64,000 bases of DNA from Peromyscus leucopus (Eukaryota > Chordata > Mammalia > Rodentia > Cricetidae). Positions 22,335 to 33,799 of the stretch are shown here, in pieces (the stretch's first letter is position 1; each line of letters opens with the position of its first letter). A program made the position numbers and the translations under genes. The stretch is from assembly GCF_004664715.2 (NCBI RefSeq), contig NC_051068.1, forward strand, positions 9,787,298 through 9,851,297, given 5' to 3'. A model generated the notes under the pieces. That model was given only the letters and a program-made list of their open reading frames with translations, searched no databases and was not told the origin of the DNA.

Positions 22335-22545
22335 AGCACCGGGAAAGGTAGCTCAGCAGTACAGTGCCTGACAAGCATCCCTGAGTTCCCTAGGTTCAGT
22401 CTTGTGGGGGGCGGGGTGGGGTGGGTGGGGGAGGAAAGGGTGGGATGCAGCTCAGAGCACATTATGTACAAGTCATTGGGTTCAGGCTCTAGCACCACAA
22501 AACCCAAACCAAACAAGAGCAAAAGTACACAAAGTCTTACTTAAA
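22335..22545 (+). mobile_element. Two adjacent ID-like SINE fragments around a G-rich run
   Basis: aaaggtagctcagcagtac near 22345 and gggatgcagctcagagcac near 22442 both resemble the ID head. They are separated by a GGGGTGGG-rich stretch at 22405-22440. Confidence 0.5.
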
Positions 22546-22709
22546 ATAATCCCACTTGCACCAAGTTCAAACAGAGACCAATCTAATTCATGACTTCAAA
22601 GGTCGGTGTGGTGGGGAGGGGACGGAGGTGGCGGGGAGACTGGGAGGGCTTGGGGCAGACTGATGTGTTTGTGATAACTCATTGAAACTCTATTATTTGT
22701 GCATGTTTT

Positions 22710-22895
22710 TCTAAGTTTGCTGATGGCTCTGTGGACAGAGGCGCTTGCAGACAAGCCTGGAAACCCAACCTCATTCCCTGGAACCCACGTAGGAAGAGAA
22801 CTGACTCCTGAAAGTTGTCCTCTGACTACTACGCACATGCCTTAGCATGTGCACACCCCTCTTCAAATCAATAAATCAATAAATATAATAATTTT
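22710..22895 (+). mobile_element. B2/B3-type SINE
   Basis: tgatggctctgtggacagagg, then ccctggaacccacgtagg, ctgaaagttgtcctctgac and a tail of (AATA)n. The middle matches B3 wording. Confidence 0.7.
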
Positions 22896-22899
22896 AAAA

Positions 22900-24650
22900 A
22901 GCTTATTAAAAATAAGCAGTATATGTGTCATTTACTAAAGAGATTATAGTGGAAAATGAAAATCAATTTGGTGTTTCAAATGTTTAACTTTTAACAAAAT
23001 AAAATCAGTACCACACAAATATTAATTAGTGTTTCTTAATTTCCCAGTTAAGCTGTGCTAGCAGCAGAACATCAAAAGACAACAGAAAATGAGTTGTACA
23101 CATTACAGCCAACCCGTTTCACTGTGGGGCTCTGGTCGCCTTTGCCTGTCGGGGGAAACTGACGTCCACTGGAGGCACTGAGTTGTATAGTACACATCTG
23201 TTGGAAAATTTTAAAAATTCTGTAATTAGATGTTGTACCAAGAAAAAACCCCAGGCAACAGGAAGGAAAAGGGATTGTTCTCAGCAGCACAGAACACATC
23301 TTTTGTGCTTCCCTTTTTTTTTTTTTTAATGTGGCAGGAGGAGGGTAAACAGCTATCTATTCTGAAGTTATGATTTCATTTTACACAAGCTTAACACCAG
23401 CTATTTAAGAGACAAACAGAATTTCTCTGCGATTGTCCCGAATGTTAGGACTCTATGCTGGAGCATCTGAACCAAGAGGCCCATCTGAGTTATTTTGTCC
23501 CTTTGCTTTCTAGTCTAACCCATCACAGGTATCTTTCTCTGGGGTTTGTGAACTCCTGGAAGGCAATATTCCAAATATGGGAAAGTGTCCTGTCAATGCT
23601 AAGAAGGAAGCACACCGAGTCAGGAGTAGCAGCAGCTAATGACCCTCCCTGACACTCCCCACCATTCCCTTCTGCCTGCCCAAGGTTTCCTTCATGCTCC
23701 TCTTTCTTCTCAAAGACCTCCACTGCACACAGGGCTCTGCTCTGTACTTGACTTACCACGTCCTTAACAACAGTTTGCAGATGACAAGGATTAGGGCAAA
23801 AGAGAATCTCTTCCTGTTTGTTGTCACATGAGGTTGATGTTGGCTCTTTGCTCCTTCCTGGATTGCTGCCTGGGTTTAGAGACTACAAAGGGCACATGTT
23901 TCTAACTTTATAGTTCAGATCATAACAGAGGTTCAGTCAGTGTTGGCTGAGTGAAGACAGGAAAGGCTGGTGGCCTGGAATCACTTTCCGGATGCTCTCT
24001 GCCTTGGTGTTGCAGAGCTGTGCCTGTATCCTGGAAAACCAACCTGTGGGCCATATTGGGAGTCTAACTAGCATTCCTTCATCTCTGTCTGTGGAGTGGA
24101 TGCAGGGCTGAGTGAATGTGTACTGTTAACATGGGCACATCCACATCAATAACCCTGATGCATCGGATCTATGGAAATGACAAAGCCTTCTTTGGGGCCA
24201 AGTATTATTGACCAATGACTGACCATTACCTAAGGCCAGTGTATAAATAGTATACACTACAGTTTCTTACTCAGGAGTATTTGCAGCTGAGACTGCTCTC
24301 CCACAGGGACCTCCCACGGAGACCAGTTAACCTCATGCCTGAGTTTCTGGGTTTCCTATCAGTGCCTGCATCAGAGTAAGCAAAGCCCAGCCGACCCTAG
24401 CTAGCTTTTCTGTATGTGTGTCTGTGTTTCTTCATTCTCCTGTCATCCCAGTCAGGGTTCCAGGACCAAGCCAGGATGGACTTAACACCTGTCAATACAC
24501 CTCTCAGGGTGTGAGGGTGTGGAAGAAGAATACGCGGTGTTAAAGGGGTAGGAATGAGTTCCCATTGGCAGGAGCTGGTTCTCTGCTATCAGGAAATGAT
24601 TCATGTATATAACTGTGGCTTGGCACTCGTAGTATGGCTCACACAACTGT
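22900..24650. other. No recognised gene
   Basis: Mostly unique-looking sequence with a T12 run near 23317. Short frames only. Confidence 0.4.
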
Positions 24651-24654
24651 TGGT

Positions 24655-24790
24655 GCGTGTGTGATGATGGGGAGGCAGCTCAGTTGGTGAAGTGCTTGCC
24701 TTACAAGCACGAGGAGTGTGACACCCAGAGCCCTACAAAAAGCCTGGGTGTTGTCAGTGTGCCCTTGCAATCCCAGTGTCAATCTTCTAG
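24655..24790 (+). mobile_element. ID/B4-like SINE
   Basis: ggaggcagctcagttggtg, gtgcttgccttacaagcac and gagtgtgacacccagagccc form a tRNA-derived ID head; the remainder is diverged. Confidence 0.6.
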
Positions 24791-25187
24791 TTTCTTCTTT
24801 GTACCTGAGACAAACACCACTGTTACCTGGCACAGTCATATCTGATTAGAATGGCAGAAGTCATAAAGCCAGCACAGCTGCTTGACCAAGATCCAGCAAA
24901 GCTGATCCACATGATGGCTGCCATGCCACCTTTGGTTTTCATCTCCACCTGGTACATACTTGGGACACTTTTAATATTTGTGCGATTTGGAGATGTCGGA
25001 TTGATGGAAAATTCCTTATGAATCATTTATGCCTTCTCCCAGGAATGTCCTGAACATACTATTCCCCCCCCCCACTTTTAGGGAGATATCCTTATCTACT
25101 TGAAGGTCTTCCTTATGCCTTGGACATTGTGATACATAAAGAAGCCACAGGTCTCTTTATGAGGCTATGAGACATTCTTGAAACATC

Positions 25188-25211
25188 TGTTCCTGTACTT
25201 ATACAGGAACA
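25188..25211. other. Perfect 10-bp inverted repeat with 4-nt loop
   Basis: TGTTCCTGTA (25188-25197) and TACAGGAACA (25202-25211) flank the loop CTTA. No gene context; there is no T-run to suggest a terminator. Confidence 0.85.
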
Positions 25212-25539
25212 AGATATTCAAAACAAAGTAAAATTAAAAAGGTCAGCAAGATGCAGTGGGCTAGAGGAATTGTCCACAGTTCAGAATACAGGCCTCTTCC
25301 CACTGTACACTCAGACAATTACATGGCATACAACTCTGCCCTACATAGAGGCATATTGATAAGTAAAGTATGGAATGGAAAGATGATAAAAGTATGAGGT
25401 GTCAGGACCTCCCTCTGTTAGAGTTAGCTCATGTAGAGCCACTATAATGTCATATGACCAAGGAACAACAGAATGCCCAGATTAGACATATAGACAAATT
25501 CTATGAAGATATAAATGTGAACATTGATTATATTATATC

Positions 25540-26045
25540 AGAATCTGAATAATAACAGCAGCTTTGGCCTGAGGATTTTTCCTGGGCACTCTGACCACTA
25601 AGAGTTAATAATACACTGCTTGGGACATGGCAAAATGCCCAGGGTAGTTGAAGATTTTGTTTTGATCTAGTGTCCTTGAAGCAACCAAAGCAACCAGCCT
25701 GAGCACAGGCTGTCATATGTGTCTAGATTCTCAAAAATTGGGTCATGGAGTTAATAAGTAAGAATGATAACTCTGTTTATTAATGATGTCAAAACTTGAA
25801 GGGAAATTATTGGAAATGATAACTCTGTTCTGTTATAGTTTATTAATGATGACTAAAAGATGAACAAAAGGAAGTGAAACACATGTCCAAAACCAAAAAT
25901 GATATGATCTATGTTTTAGAACATCATGAATGTATCCCTGCTAACTAAATTCTGTATAAATAAACACTCTGGCTGCTAGTCAGTCAGGCTGCAAGATTCT
26001 CCTGACCACCATGGCCTGGCTCACTTCCTTCTCCCGCAGACTCCT
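25540..26045 (+). mobile_element. Possible ERV LTR
   Basis: AT-rich sequence with an internal near-duplication (aatgataactctgtt at about 25765 and again at about 25818), then tgtataaataaacactctgg and a GC-richer end. The layout resembles an LTR with its poly(A) signal, but no ends or family could be fixed. Confidence 0.3.
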
Positions 26046-26284
26046 TACACCCTGTTACACCCACTGCAAGGGATGGCTCCCGGCAGTTACCAAAAGCAAT
26101 CTAGGAGAGGAGAAGTCACAGTCCATCACTGAGGGGAGTTACAGCAGGAGCTCAAGGTAGTCCCACGTACCATTCGGCACAACAGTACTTTCAACCAAAC
26201 AACTCATTTCACAGCCAAGAGTATAGCAGAAGCCATGAAGGATGCTGGGACTTGCTAGCTGCCTTACTCAGTTTTAAGTCTCAT

Positions 26285-26692
26285 TTTTTAAGATTAATTT
26301 TTATGCGTGTAAATGTTTGTCTGAATGTAGTATGTGCATCACGTGTGTGTCTGGTACCTATGGAGGTCAAAGGAGGACATTGTGGGTCTGGAGAAATGGC
26401 TTAGAGGTTAAGAACACTGACTGCTCTTCCAGAGGTCCTGAGTTCAATTCCCAGCAATCACACAGTGGCTCACAACCATCTGTAATAAGGTCTGTTGCCC
26501 TCTTCTGGTCATACATGCTGTATACATAATAAATAAATAAATCTTCAAAAAAAAAAAAAAAAAAGAGGACATTGGATCCCCTGGAACTAGATTTACAGAC
26601 AGTTATGAGCTGCCATATGAGTGATGAGATCCAAATTCTGGTACAGTGGGTGCTGTTAACCACCGAGCCATCTCTCCAGCTCCTGAGCTAGT
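26285..26692 (-). mobile_element. B3 SINE, antisense, split by a B2
   Basis: The left piece (26285-26382) has agattaatttttatgcgtg and the right piece (26565-26692) has ggatcccctggaactagat and ending gagccatctctccagctcc. Together they form a B3 in reverse complement with the B2 between. Confidence 0.85.
26383..26564 (+). mobile_element. B2 SINE inserted in B3, with target duplication
   Basis: Full B2: ggagaaatggcttagaggtt, cagaggtcctgagttcaatt, ctcacaaccatctgtaat, and tail (AATA)n with poly(A). The 10-bp GAGGACATTG flanks it at 26373-26382 and 26565-26574. Confidence 0.95.
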
Positions 26693-26880
26693 TTTCTTAC
26701 ACAGTTTAGAACCAGCTGTCTAGGAACAGTACTGTCCACAGTGGACTGGGCCCTTCTCTATCAACTAACAATCAAGAGAACACCTCTTCCCCCACAGACA
26801 TGTCCATAGACCAATCTGAGCTAGGCAAATTCCTCTCTCAGATGACTCTAGGCTGTGCCAAGTTGATAGACAAAGCTAAG
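26692..26880 (+). mobile_element. Diverged rodent interspersed repeat fragment
   Basis: Resembles the 3' part of the repeat at 19320-19720: ggtc/cccacagacatgtcc, gatgactctaggctgtgcc and aagttgatag. Confidence 0.4.
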
Positions 26881-27539
26881 TAGTCAGCTGGAGGAGGTAG
26901 ACAAGGAAATCCTGGAGCTTTGGCTACGCTGCTGTTGGCAAGTTCTAGGCTAGTAAGAGGCCCTGTCTCAAAGGAAATATAAGAGTGGGTGGCTGAAGTG
27001 AGAACCCACAAAAGTCTGGTCAATAATTTATTAAGTGGTGCAATGGAAAGACAGACTCATGAATCCAGAAGCAGACGCCGCTGCTGATCCAGCTGCAGTT
27101 GTCCTGCCTTTCTACCCAGGGGCGGTGAAGACCAACCACAAGCCACACTCTCCGATGATGGCTTCTAACATACTAATAGTCTATATCTGGCATGTAATTA
27201 TTCCAGGGCTGAGTTCACACTTCAAAGCTTGAAGCTGGTGGTTCTGGTTTCCCACATACTCCTTTTCCAGATCAGTAATTTCTCAGTAGTCTAAGAGTAA
27301 GGTGCCCATGCTATGATCTCATCTCACCTTTGTTAAAACGCAGGCACATGTACTGTACATCCGGCATTTCCTAAGTTTCCTGTTTATTTTTATAAGTGTT
27401 TTCTGTAATAATATTAAAAAAATTTATATCAAGAACAGATATTGTAGTCAGAATGTGTAAAACTAAGACTTATTGCAAGTATTTGGGGAATTTAATGATT
27501 ACTAAAATTAGTATCATTTTCTTTCCAAGATTCTCTCCA

Positions 27540-27625
27540 CGCCTGTAATCCTAGCATTCAAGACCGACAGGATTGCTAGTTAAGGGTCATGGCTAGATAA
27601 CAAAACCTTGTCTAAAACAAAAGTG
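27540..27625 (+). mobile_element. B1 fragment
   Basis: cgcctgtaatcctagcattc followed by aaaccttgtctaaaac, a short diverged B1. Confidence 0.55.
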
Positions 27626-27629
27626 AAAC

Positions 27630-28855
27630 GAACAAAACAAAATCGTTTGCCCTGGATTTCCAGGATAACAAAGTGTGGTTTAAGACGCAAGTTTGATGGA
27701 ATCTTTTTTCACTGTTGGTACTTATTACTGTGTGTGCCAGCCATCTTTCAGTTCCAGATGGAAATTGCATTCAAAGTAGCTTATGCAAAAATGAATCACT
27801 CCTTGGCTTCCATGACTAAAAAGCTCAGGAGTGGCTTTGGGCAGAGCTAGAGTTGGAGGCTCACAGACATGTTCTTGCTGTCTCATGTATTCCTGGTCTT
27901 GCCTGTGCTCTGCTGGTCCGTGCTAGGGTTATTTCTGGATAGACTTTGCTCGTGGGGAGGCAACATTGCTCCTGCCATCGTCTGCTCCACAGGGTCCTTG
28001 GAACTCAAGACGCCCTAAGGGGGTAAGGGGCTTGCCTGGGCACCCAGTCTTGGACTAGATGGTGTGACTACTGCAGAGGAGAGGGTGTGCTTTCCGAGAA
28101 ACTCAGAGTAATAAAATAAAAAATGAAGGTATGAAGGGTTTACTAGTGTATTTGCTTCGGAGACATTAAGTCACACAAGCGGAACTTAGGAGCACTGCCT
28201 CCAAAACACCCCAAACATAAGTGGTCTGCTAACCAGGCCTGTTAGAGAGAAGCACAGTTTAGGATTCTACAATGTAAATATTTGTTGACCAGGATTCACC
28301 AGCTGTTAGGCTCTGTTCCCATAGCAAAGACAGCCCTGACTTAGAACCAGCCATTAAGTCCCCAGTGCCCTTATCAGGAAAAACATCATTCTGCCAGGTG
28401 GGCAAGACGCCCTGGGTAACAGCTATCTGAAAAGGAAACACTGGTGAACTCCAGAAACAACTCTGTTACTATCTGCCGTGTGAATCTCCCATCTGCCCGA
28501 GTGGTCAGACTCCAGCCTCCTGTCAGTTTAAACTGTTTGAAATGTGGAACCTCAAGAAGATTTAAGGATGGCAGCATGTATAAAACGCACAGCCTAAGGT
28601 GTATGCAAGCTAGTAAACTCTTCTGTTTGAGGCTGGCTCTTCCTTGGACATTAGCTCCATCCAGGCGAGCACATTAAAGAGCTTTGCTTTTAACCCTCAG
28701 TGTGCAGAGTAATGATTCTACTGGGGAGGCATATTATGTCCCAAACTAATGGACTAATGCAGTGATCTTTCCTGTGGTAAAACCTCGTCTAGCTAAACTT
28801 AAACTGTTTGTAGTTCCAGGAGCATACCAGGCCCACGCTGGTTCTTGATTTGCAC
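27630..28855. other. No recognised gene
   Basis: Short frames of up to 80 codons without domain features; no SINE recognised after the B1 fragment at 27540. Confidence 0.4.
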
Positions 28856-28859
28856 ATTG

Positions 28860-29057
28860 TGTTAGCTGGTTTTATGTCAACGTGACATAAGCCATAGTCA
28901 TTTGGGAAGAGGGAATTGAGGAAACATCCTCAACAGTTTGGTCCATAGGCAAGCCTATGGTGCATTTTCTTGACTGATGATGGATGTGGATGAGCCAGCT
29001 CACTGTGGGTGGTACCACCCGTGCTGGTGGTCCTGCAACCTAGAACAAAGCAGGCTG
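28860..29057 (+). mobile_element. Rodent interspersed repeat, 5' part, split by an L1
   Basis: gttagctggttttatgtcaa, then catttgggaagagggaatt, ttttcttgactgatgatgg and gctggtggtcctgcaacc. The family recurs at 63655-63850 and its 3' part continues at 30640 after the L1. The family name is not certain. Confidence 0.6.
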
Positions 29058-30412
29058 ATAAACACAGGGAAAAGGAGGGTAAAACAGGAAGGATTCTGAA
29101 AAAGTCATAAGGAATCATACTATTAACTACCTAAATTTATACTCTTGAGTCAGCATATAAATAAACGTATAATTTAAATGACAATTTCCCATCTGGGCTG
29201 GCAATGCTCTCAAGAGACAAAGATAATCTAACAAAAGCCAACATCAGACATGAGAAGCCCTCTTTTGGGTTATTGGTCACGATTATCCAAGAGACTCCCC
29301 AAACATTACATACTATTTCTACCGCCCTTGGTTGTCCCACCAAGACAGAAGTGGAAGGTAAGTTCCTATTGCTGAAAACATCATGTATTTCAGAAACAGG
29401 GCCCAGAGGCCCCTAGGCTGGAACTGACCTGAATGCCTGAGGACTAACTTTCATGGTACCAGAAGGTGCCAGGCAAGCTTCCAAAGGAGGGAAGCCACCA
29501 ACAGTCCAACCTAGCTATGATGCCTAGGAACCACAACAATGACCAGCATGGGTGGCATAATAACCCTAAGGGTGTAGTGGCATGCATATCAGGCAGTAAC
29601 CAACAACTATCTAACTGGATATAAGACCCCTCAAAAAGAGGGAAATCATGCCTGGTACCAGAAACTTGGCCAAATAAGCCAGGGCTAGTGAAGTCATGGA
29701 CCTTGGGAGAGAACCTATAACTGCCACTTTACAAATGGGCAGAACCCATAACTGCATTCTAAATATTTGTCTTTATACCCACAGATAAGGAAACTTCTCT
29801 TTGTGACAGAGATCTTTACAGAAAATCATAAGCAATCAAAATTTAGAATTGTGGAGCTCAGTCCCAACAGTATACATACAACCAAACTCCTGGAAGTGAA
29901 GCCTTAGGGGTCACTGCAGAAGTAGGTTTGGGAAGACTGTCAGAGCCAGAGGATTTGGGAGTTTGCTGTGAGATTGTGTCTCCTAGTAAGGTCAGAAGTT
30001 TACACCCATCAGGTCACCAACATGACTGCCTCAACATGAGCTGAACAAGAACAACAGACATGCTAACATGGAATGGGGACATTCCATGAGGCCTCAACCC
30101 TATACAAACAACTACAGGTATGCTCAGACAGGAGAAATGGTCTTCCCTAATAACACATCAATTGGTTCTCCAATACCAAGAAGTCAGCCCTGAAAACACA
30201 CATACAGGTTAACATTATACAGACTGAGCAGATTTTACTTATGTATTTGGGAATGTATTCAGTAACAAAAATTAATAAAAATAGAAGCCAGGAATTTGAA
30301 AAACAACGAGGGATATAGAGGAGGGTTTGGAATGAGGAAAGGGAAGGGAAAATGGTAGTCTCAAAAAATGATTTAAATTATAATCTCAAAACGTAATTTA
30401 AAAAAAAGCAGA
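29058..30412 (+). mobile_element. LINE-1 3' end (rodent Lx-type), 5'-truncated
   Basis: The 3' UTR is recognisable: cataactgcattctaaat, gaagtcagccctgaaaac, ggttaacattatacagactg, and gccaggaatttgaaaaac, then a purine-rich stretch and an A-rich end. It has jumped into the rodent repeat 28860-30840: AAGCAGGCTGA before and AAGCAGACTGA after are the likely target duplication. No ORF2 catalytic region is present. Confidence 0.75.
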
Positions 30413-30625
30413 TTAAAGCCGGGAGGCGGTAGCACACACCTTTAATCCTAGTACTTGGGAGACAGAGGCAGGCAGATCTCTGTGAGTTTGAGGCCAGCTT
30501 AGACTACAAAGCAAGTTCCAGGACAGCCAGGGCTTTTACACAGAGAGAAATCCTGTCTCAAAAACCAAAAACCAAATCAAACCAAACAACAAAACAAAAA
30601 ACAACACCCCCCCCCCCCCCCGTAA
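30413..30625 (+). mobile_element. B1 SINE with A-rich tail and C16 run
   Basis: From gccgggaggcggtagcac through ccagtacttggg-type sequence to aaatcctgtctcaaaaacc, followed by an (AAAC)n tail and a run of about 16 C at 30606-30621. Confidence 0.9.
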
Positions 30626-30634
30626 AGACAAAAA

Positions 30635-30840
30635 GAAAGCAAGTAAGCAGACTGAGCAAGTCATAGAGAAACCACCAGTAAGCAGCACTCCTCCATGACT
30701 TCTGCATCAGTTCCCGCCTCCAGTTCCTGCCCTGGCTTCCCTCAGTGATGGACTTACAATGTAAAGTGAAACAGATCCTTTCCTCCCCACATTGGTTTTT
30801 GTCATTTCAGCCTAGAAACACTAACTAGACACACATCTTG
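30635..30840 (+). mobile_element. Rodent interspersed repeat, 3' part after the L1
   Basis: aagcagactgagcaagtcat, agtaagcagcactcctccat, gatcctttcctccccacat and ending aaacactaactagacaca complete the repeat begun at 28860. Confidence 0.6.
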
Positions 30841-30844
30841 ATGC

Positions 30845-31412
30845 ATCTTCTCTATTTTTGACCTGAGATAACACTATCTCATCCTTTCAGATCAAGATAC
30901 ACCCAGGGCAAGCCTCTCCAGACTTCCCTGTTCTGCACTGGCATTCATTTCTATGATGGCACAGGCAAGCCAGATACGCTTACCATCACACACCACTGTT
31001 GTAACTATCTGCATGAGTCCATGCTCCTTGACTTAGGCAATCACATAGCGCCTGGCAACAATAGCTGTTCTGGGGATGTTTGCCAAATGACTGAAGAATT
31101 ATCAGGATGGGTGCCTGACCTGCTTCTCCTATTTAAAAAGGTTGCTACAAGAAAAATCTTCACTATTATCTAAAAGATATAATCTACTTAAAACCCTATA
31201 AACACACGTGAAGTTTGTTATTGGTGTTAACGAAGGAGGCATGGTGTGAATGTTAAGAATTACATTAAATAAAGTATCATTGGATTTTGGAATGGCACAC
31301 TGACAAATATGATTACTTAGGTCATAATCATAATCAAAGTCCATACTTTGCCATGTGGCTACATGCAAACACTGTCTAAAAAACAAAATAAATGAACAAA
31401 AAAATAAAAAAA
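30845..31412. other. No recognised gene or repeat
   Basis: Ordinary sequence, A-rich just before the repeat at 31415. Confidence 0.4.
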
Positions 31413-31414
31413 CC

Positions 31415-31742
31415 TTATGTGGTGGTTTGAAAGAAAAAGGCCCCCAAAGAGAGTGGCACTGTTAGGAGGTGTGGCCTTGTTGGAGGAAGTGTATTGCTGT
31501 GGGGGATGGGCATTGAGATCTTCTCTGCTCAAGTTCCATGAAGTTCACTTCCTGTTGCCTCTGGATCAAGATACAGAACTCCCAGCTCCTTCTCCAGCAG
31601 CACGTCTGCCTGCTGTGCCGCCATGTTCCACCAAAATAATGGACTGAATCTCTGAACTGTAAGCCACCCAACTAAGTGTTTTTCTTTATTAAGAGTTGCC
31701 ATGGTTATGGTGTCTCTTCACAGCAATAGAACACTAAAGACA
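31415..31742 (+). mobile_element. Rodent interspersed repeat
   Basis: tgtggtggtttgaaagaaaa, gtggccttgttggaggaag, gtctgcctgctgtgccgcc and ending cagcaatagaacactaaaga form a familiar rodent repeat. The 76-codon frame inside is part of the repeat. Confidence 0.6.
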
Positions 31743-32027
31743 CCTTATTTTGAAGAAAGGCCTATGGTACAAAAAATGTGAAGTGGTCTAGGTATTCCCT
31801 TAAAGTAAAAATGAGGCTTTGGTATAATGATTTGACTTGAGAAAAATATCCTGCTCTCCCCCTTTAATGCCATGGTAACAGAGGTCACAGGGACTGGGGA
31901 CTCAGTGATGGACCTGAGCCACATTGGGTAGCTCCCAATTACCTGTAACTCAAGCTCCAGGGGACCTGACACCCTCTTCTGCCCTCCACAGGAACCCACA
32001 CACTCAAAATTAAATCTTTGAGAAAAA

Positions 32028-32200
32028 AAAAAGCCAGGCAGTGGTGGCACACACCTTTAATCCCAGCACTCAGGAGGCAGAGCCAGGCAGATCTCTGTGA
32101 GTTCGAGGTGAGCCTGGTCTACATAACAAGATCCAGGACAAGAACCAAAACTATACAAAGAACCCCTGTCTCAAAAAAACCAAAAAAACAACAACAAAAA
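32028..32200 (+). mobile_element. B1 SINE
   Basis: gccaggcagtggtggcacac to ccctgtctcaaaaaaacc with an A-rich tail. Confidence 0.9.
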
Positions 32201-32477
32201 AGTATTTTTTTCTTCCAACTCTAAAATGGCTAACTTAATGATGTATTCTTCATGTTAAAATGACAGGGTAGAAAAGCCATGTAACTAAGTTTAAGCGACT
32301 CTGAACTAGGTTCACGTGTATTAATGCATTTATCTGTTACATACACTTGCATGAAGAAAGTGGGATATGCAAATGAGGCTGATAAGCAGGTAGTTATCTG
32401 GTTTTAATGCCAGCAGAAAGACTTTATATGGACACTCTGAAGACACCAGCAGTTTTGGTATGTGTGGGAACAGGGCC

Positions 32478-32968
32478 TGTGGTGATATATTGTGTCCCCC
32501 AATACATTGTGCACCCTAATAAACTTATTTGGGGGTCAGAGAACAGAACAGCCACTAGATTAGACACAGGCCAGGCAATGGTAGCACACATCTTTAATCC
32601 TATCACTCAGGAGGCAGAGAGCTGTCCGGATCTCTGTGAGCTCAAGGCCACAATGGAAACAGAGCCAGGCGTGGTGGCACACGCCTTTAATCCCAGCACT
32701 TGAGAGCTCACTCTTTGCTTGGGAAGAATACATGCTTTTAATCCCAGGAAGTAATGGCAGGAAGCAGAAAGGTATATAAAGCATGAGAACCAGGAACTAG
32801 AGGCTTTTGAGCAGCAGTTCAGCTGAGATCCATTGAGTGAGGACTCAGAGGCTTTCAGTCTGAGGACTAGAGGAAACAGGATTGAATGAGGAGTTATCGA
32901 GGTGAGGTTGGCTGTGGCTTGTTCTGCTTCTCTGATCTTTCAGAATTCACCCAATATCTGGTTGCGGG

Positions 32969-33008
<40 letters not shown>

Positions 33009-33032
33009 GACCATTTAGCAACTCATCTTACA
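32478..33032 (+). mobile_element. Solo LTR, RMER17-like, with 5-bp target duplication
   Basis: Begins TGTGGTGATATATTG and ends CATCTTACA. GGGCC lies on both sides (32473-32477 and 33033-33037). Inside are B1-like modules typical of this LTR, a tataaag box near 32775, and an (ATT)n run at 32971-33006. No internal retroviral sequence remains, so it is a solo LTR. Confidence 0.8.
32971..33006. repeat. (ATT)n microsatellite in the LTR
   Basis: Twelve ATT units near the 3' end of the solo LTR. Confidence 0.95.
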
Positions 33033-33799
33033 GGGCCTACAGAGGAAGCACTTAGCTTTAGAAACCGCATGAGGTAGCATCAGGACAGATGTCACCCTGA
33101 CCAAAGAGTGTCAGCACAGGAGCAGGGAAGGGTATTTAGGAAAAGTGGTGACCTTTGTCAACCAAGACAGCCTTCTGGCTGTGACACTTCTGCCCCACCC
33201 ACCTCCAGAAGCCAGGAGCCCACTGCTCATTTCCATTCAGGTTCCCTCAGTAAGCAGAACCAGGAGCTGGGCAAGTAAGTTACCCAGTGTATCTAGCAAA
33301 CCCTTGCATGGCACTCATCACACTGCTTGGAGCTCCATGGTGGCAGAACTGGACTTTCATTCACCAGTGTGCCTAGTAGATTCTGACATATGAATGAATG
33401 AGCTCAGTATTACTGAAGCAATGAATAGACCTGAAATACAGCTATAATAGAGAAAAGGCAATTTACTAATGATATAATTCGAAACTATTTCCAGGCAGAG
33501 TAAATATTTAAAACACTACTCAATATTGGAGCATGATTCACCAATATATTCTATTCCAGGGGGCAGAGGCAGTTGAACAGAGCTGCCTTTTTCTACAACT
33601 TACACTGCTTTTTTGCTGTTTATCTGTTTTTCACTTTTGTGCTTTTTGTTGATGCTTTTGTTTAAAATGGTCACCAAAGGTAGTGTTAAAATGCCATCTC
33701 ATGTTCCCTAAGGGTGAAAATACAATGATGTGAGTTATGTCTGGGCAGAAGCTAATACTCTATTGGTCATGACTTCAATGTTAAGGAGTCGATAACACA

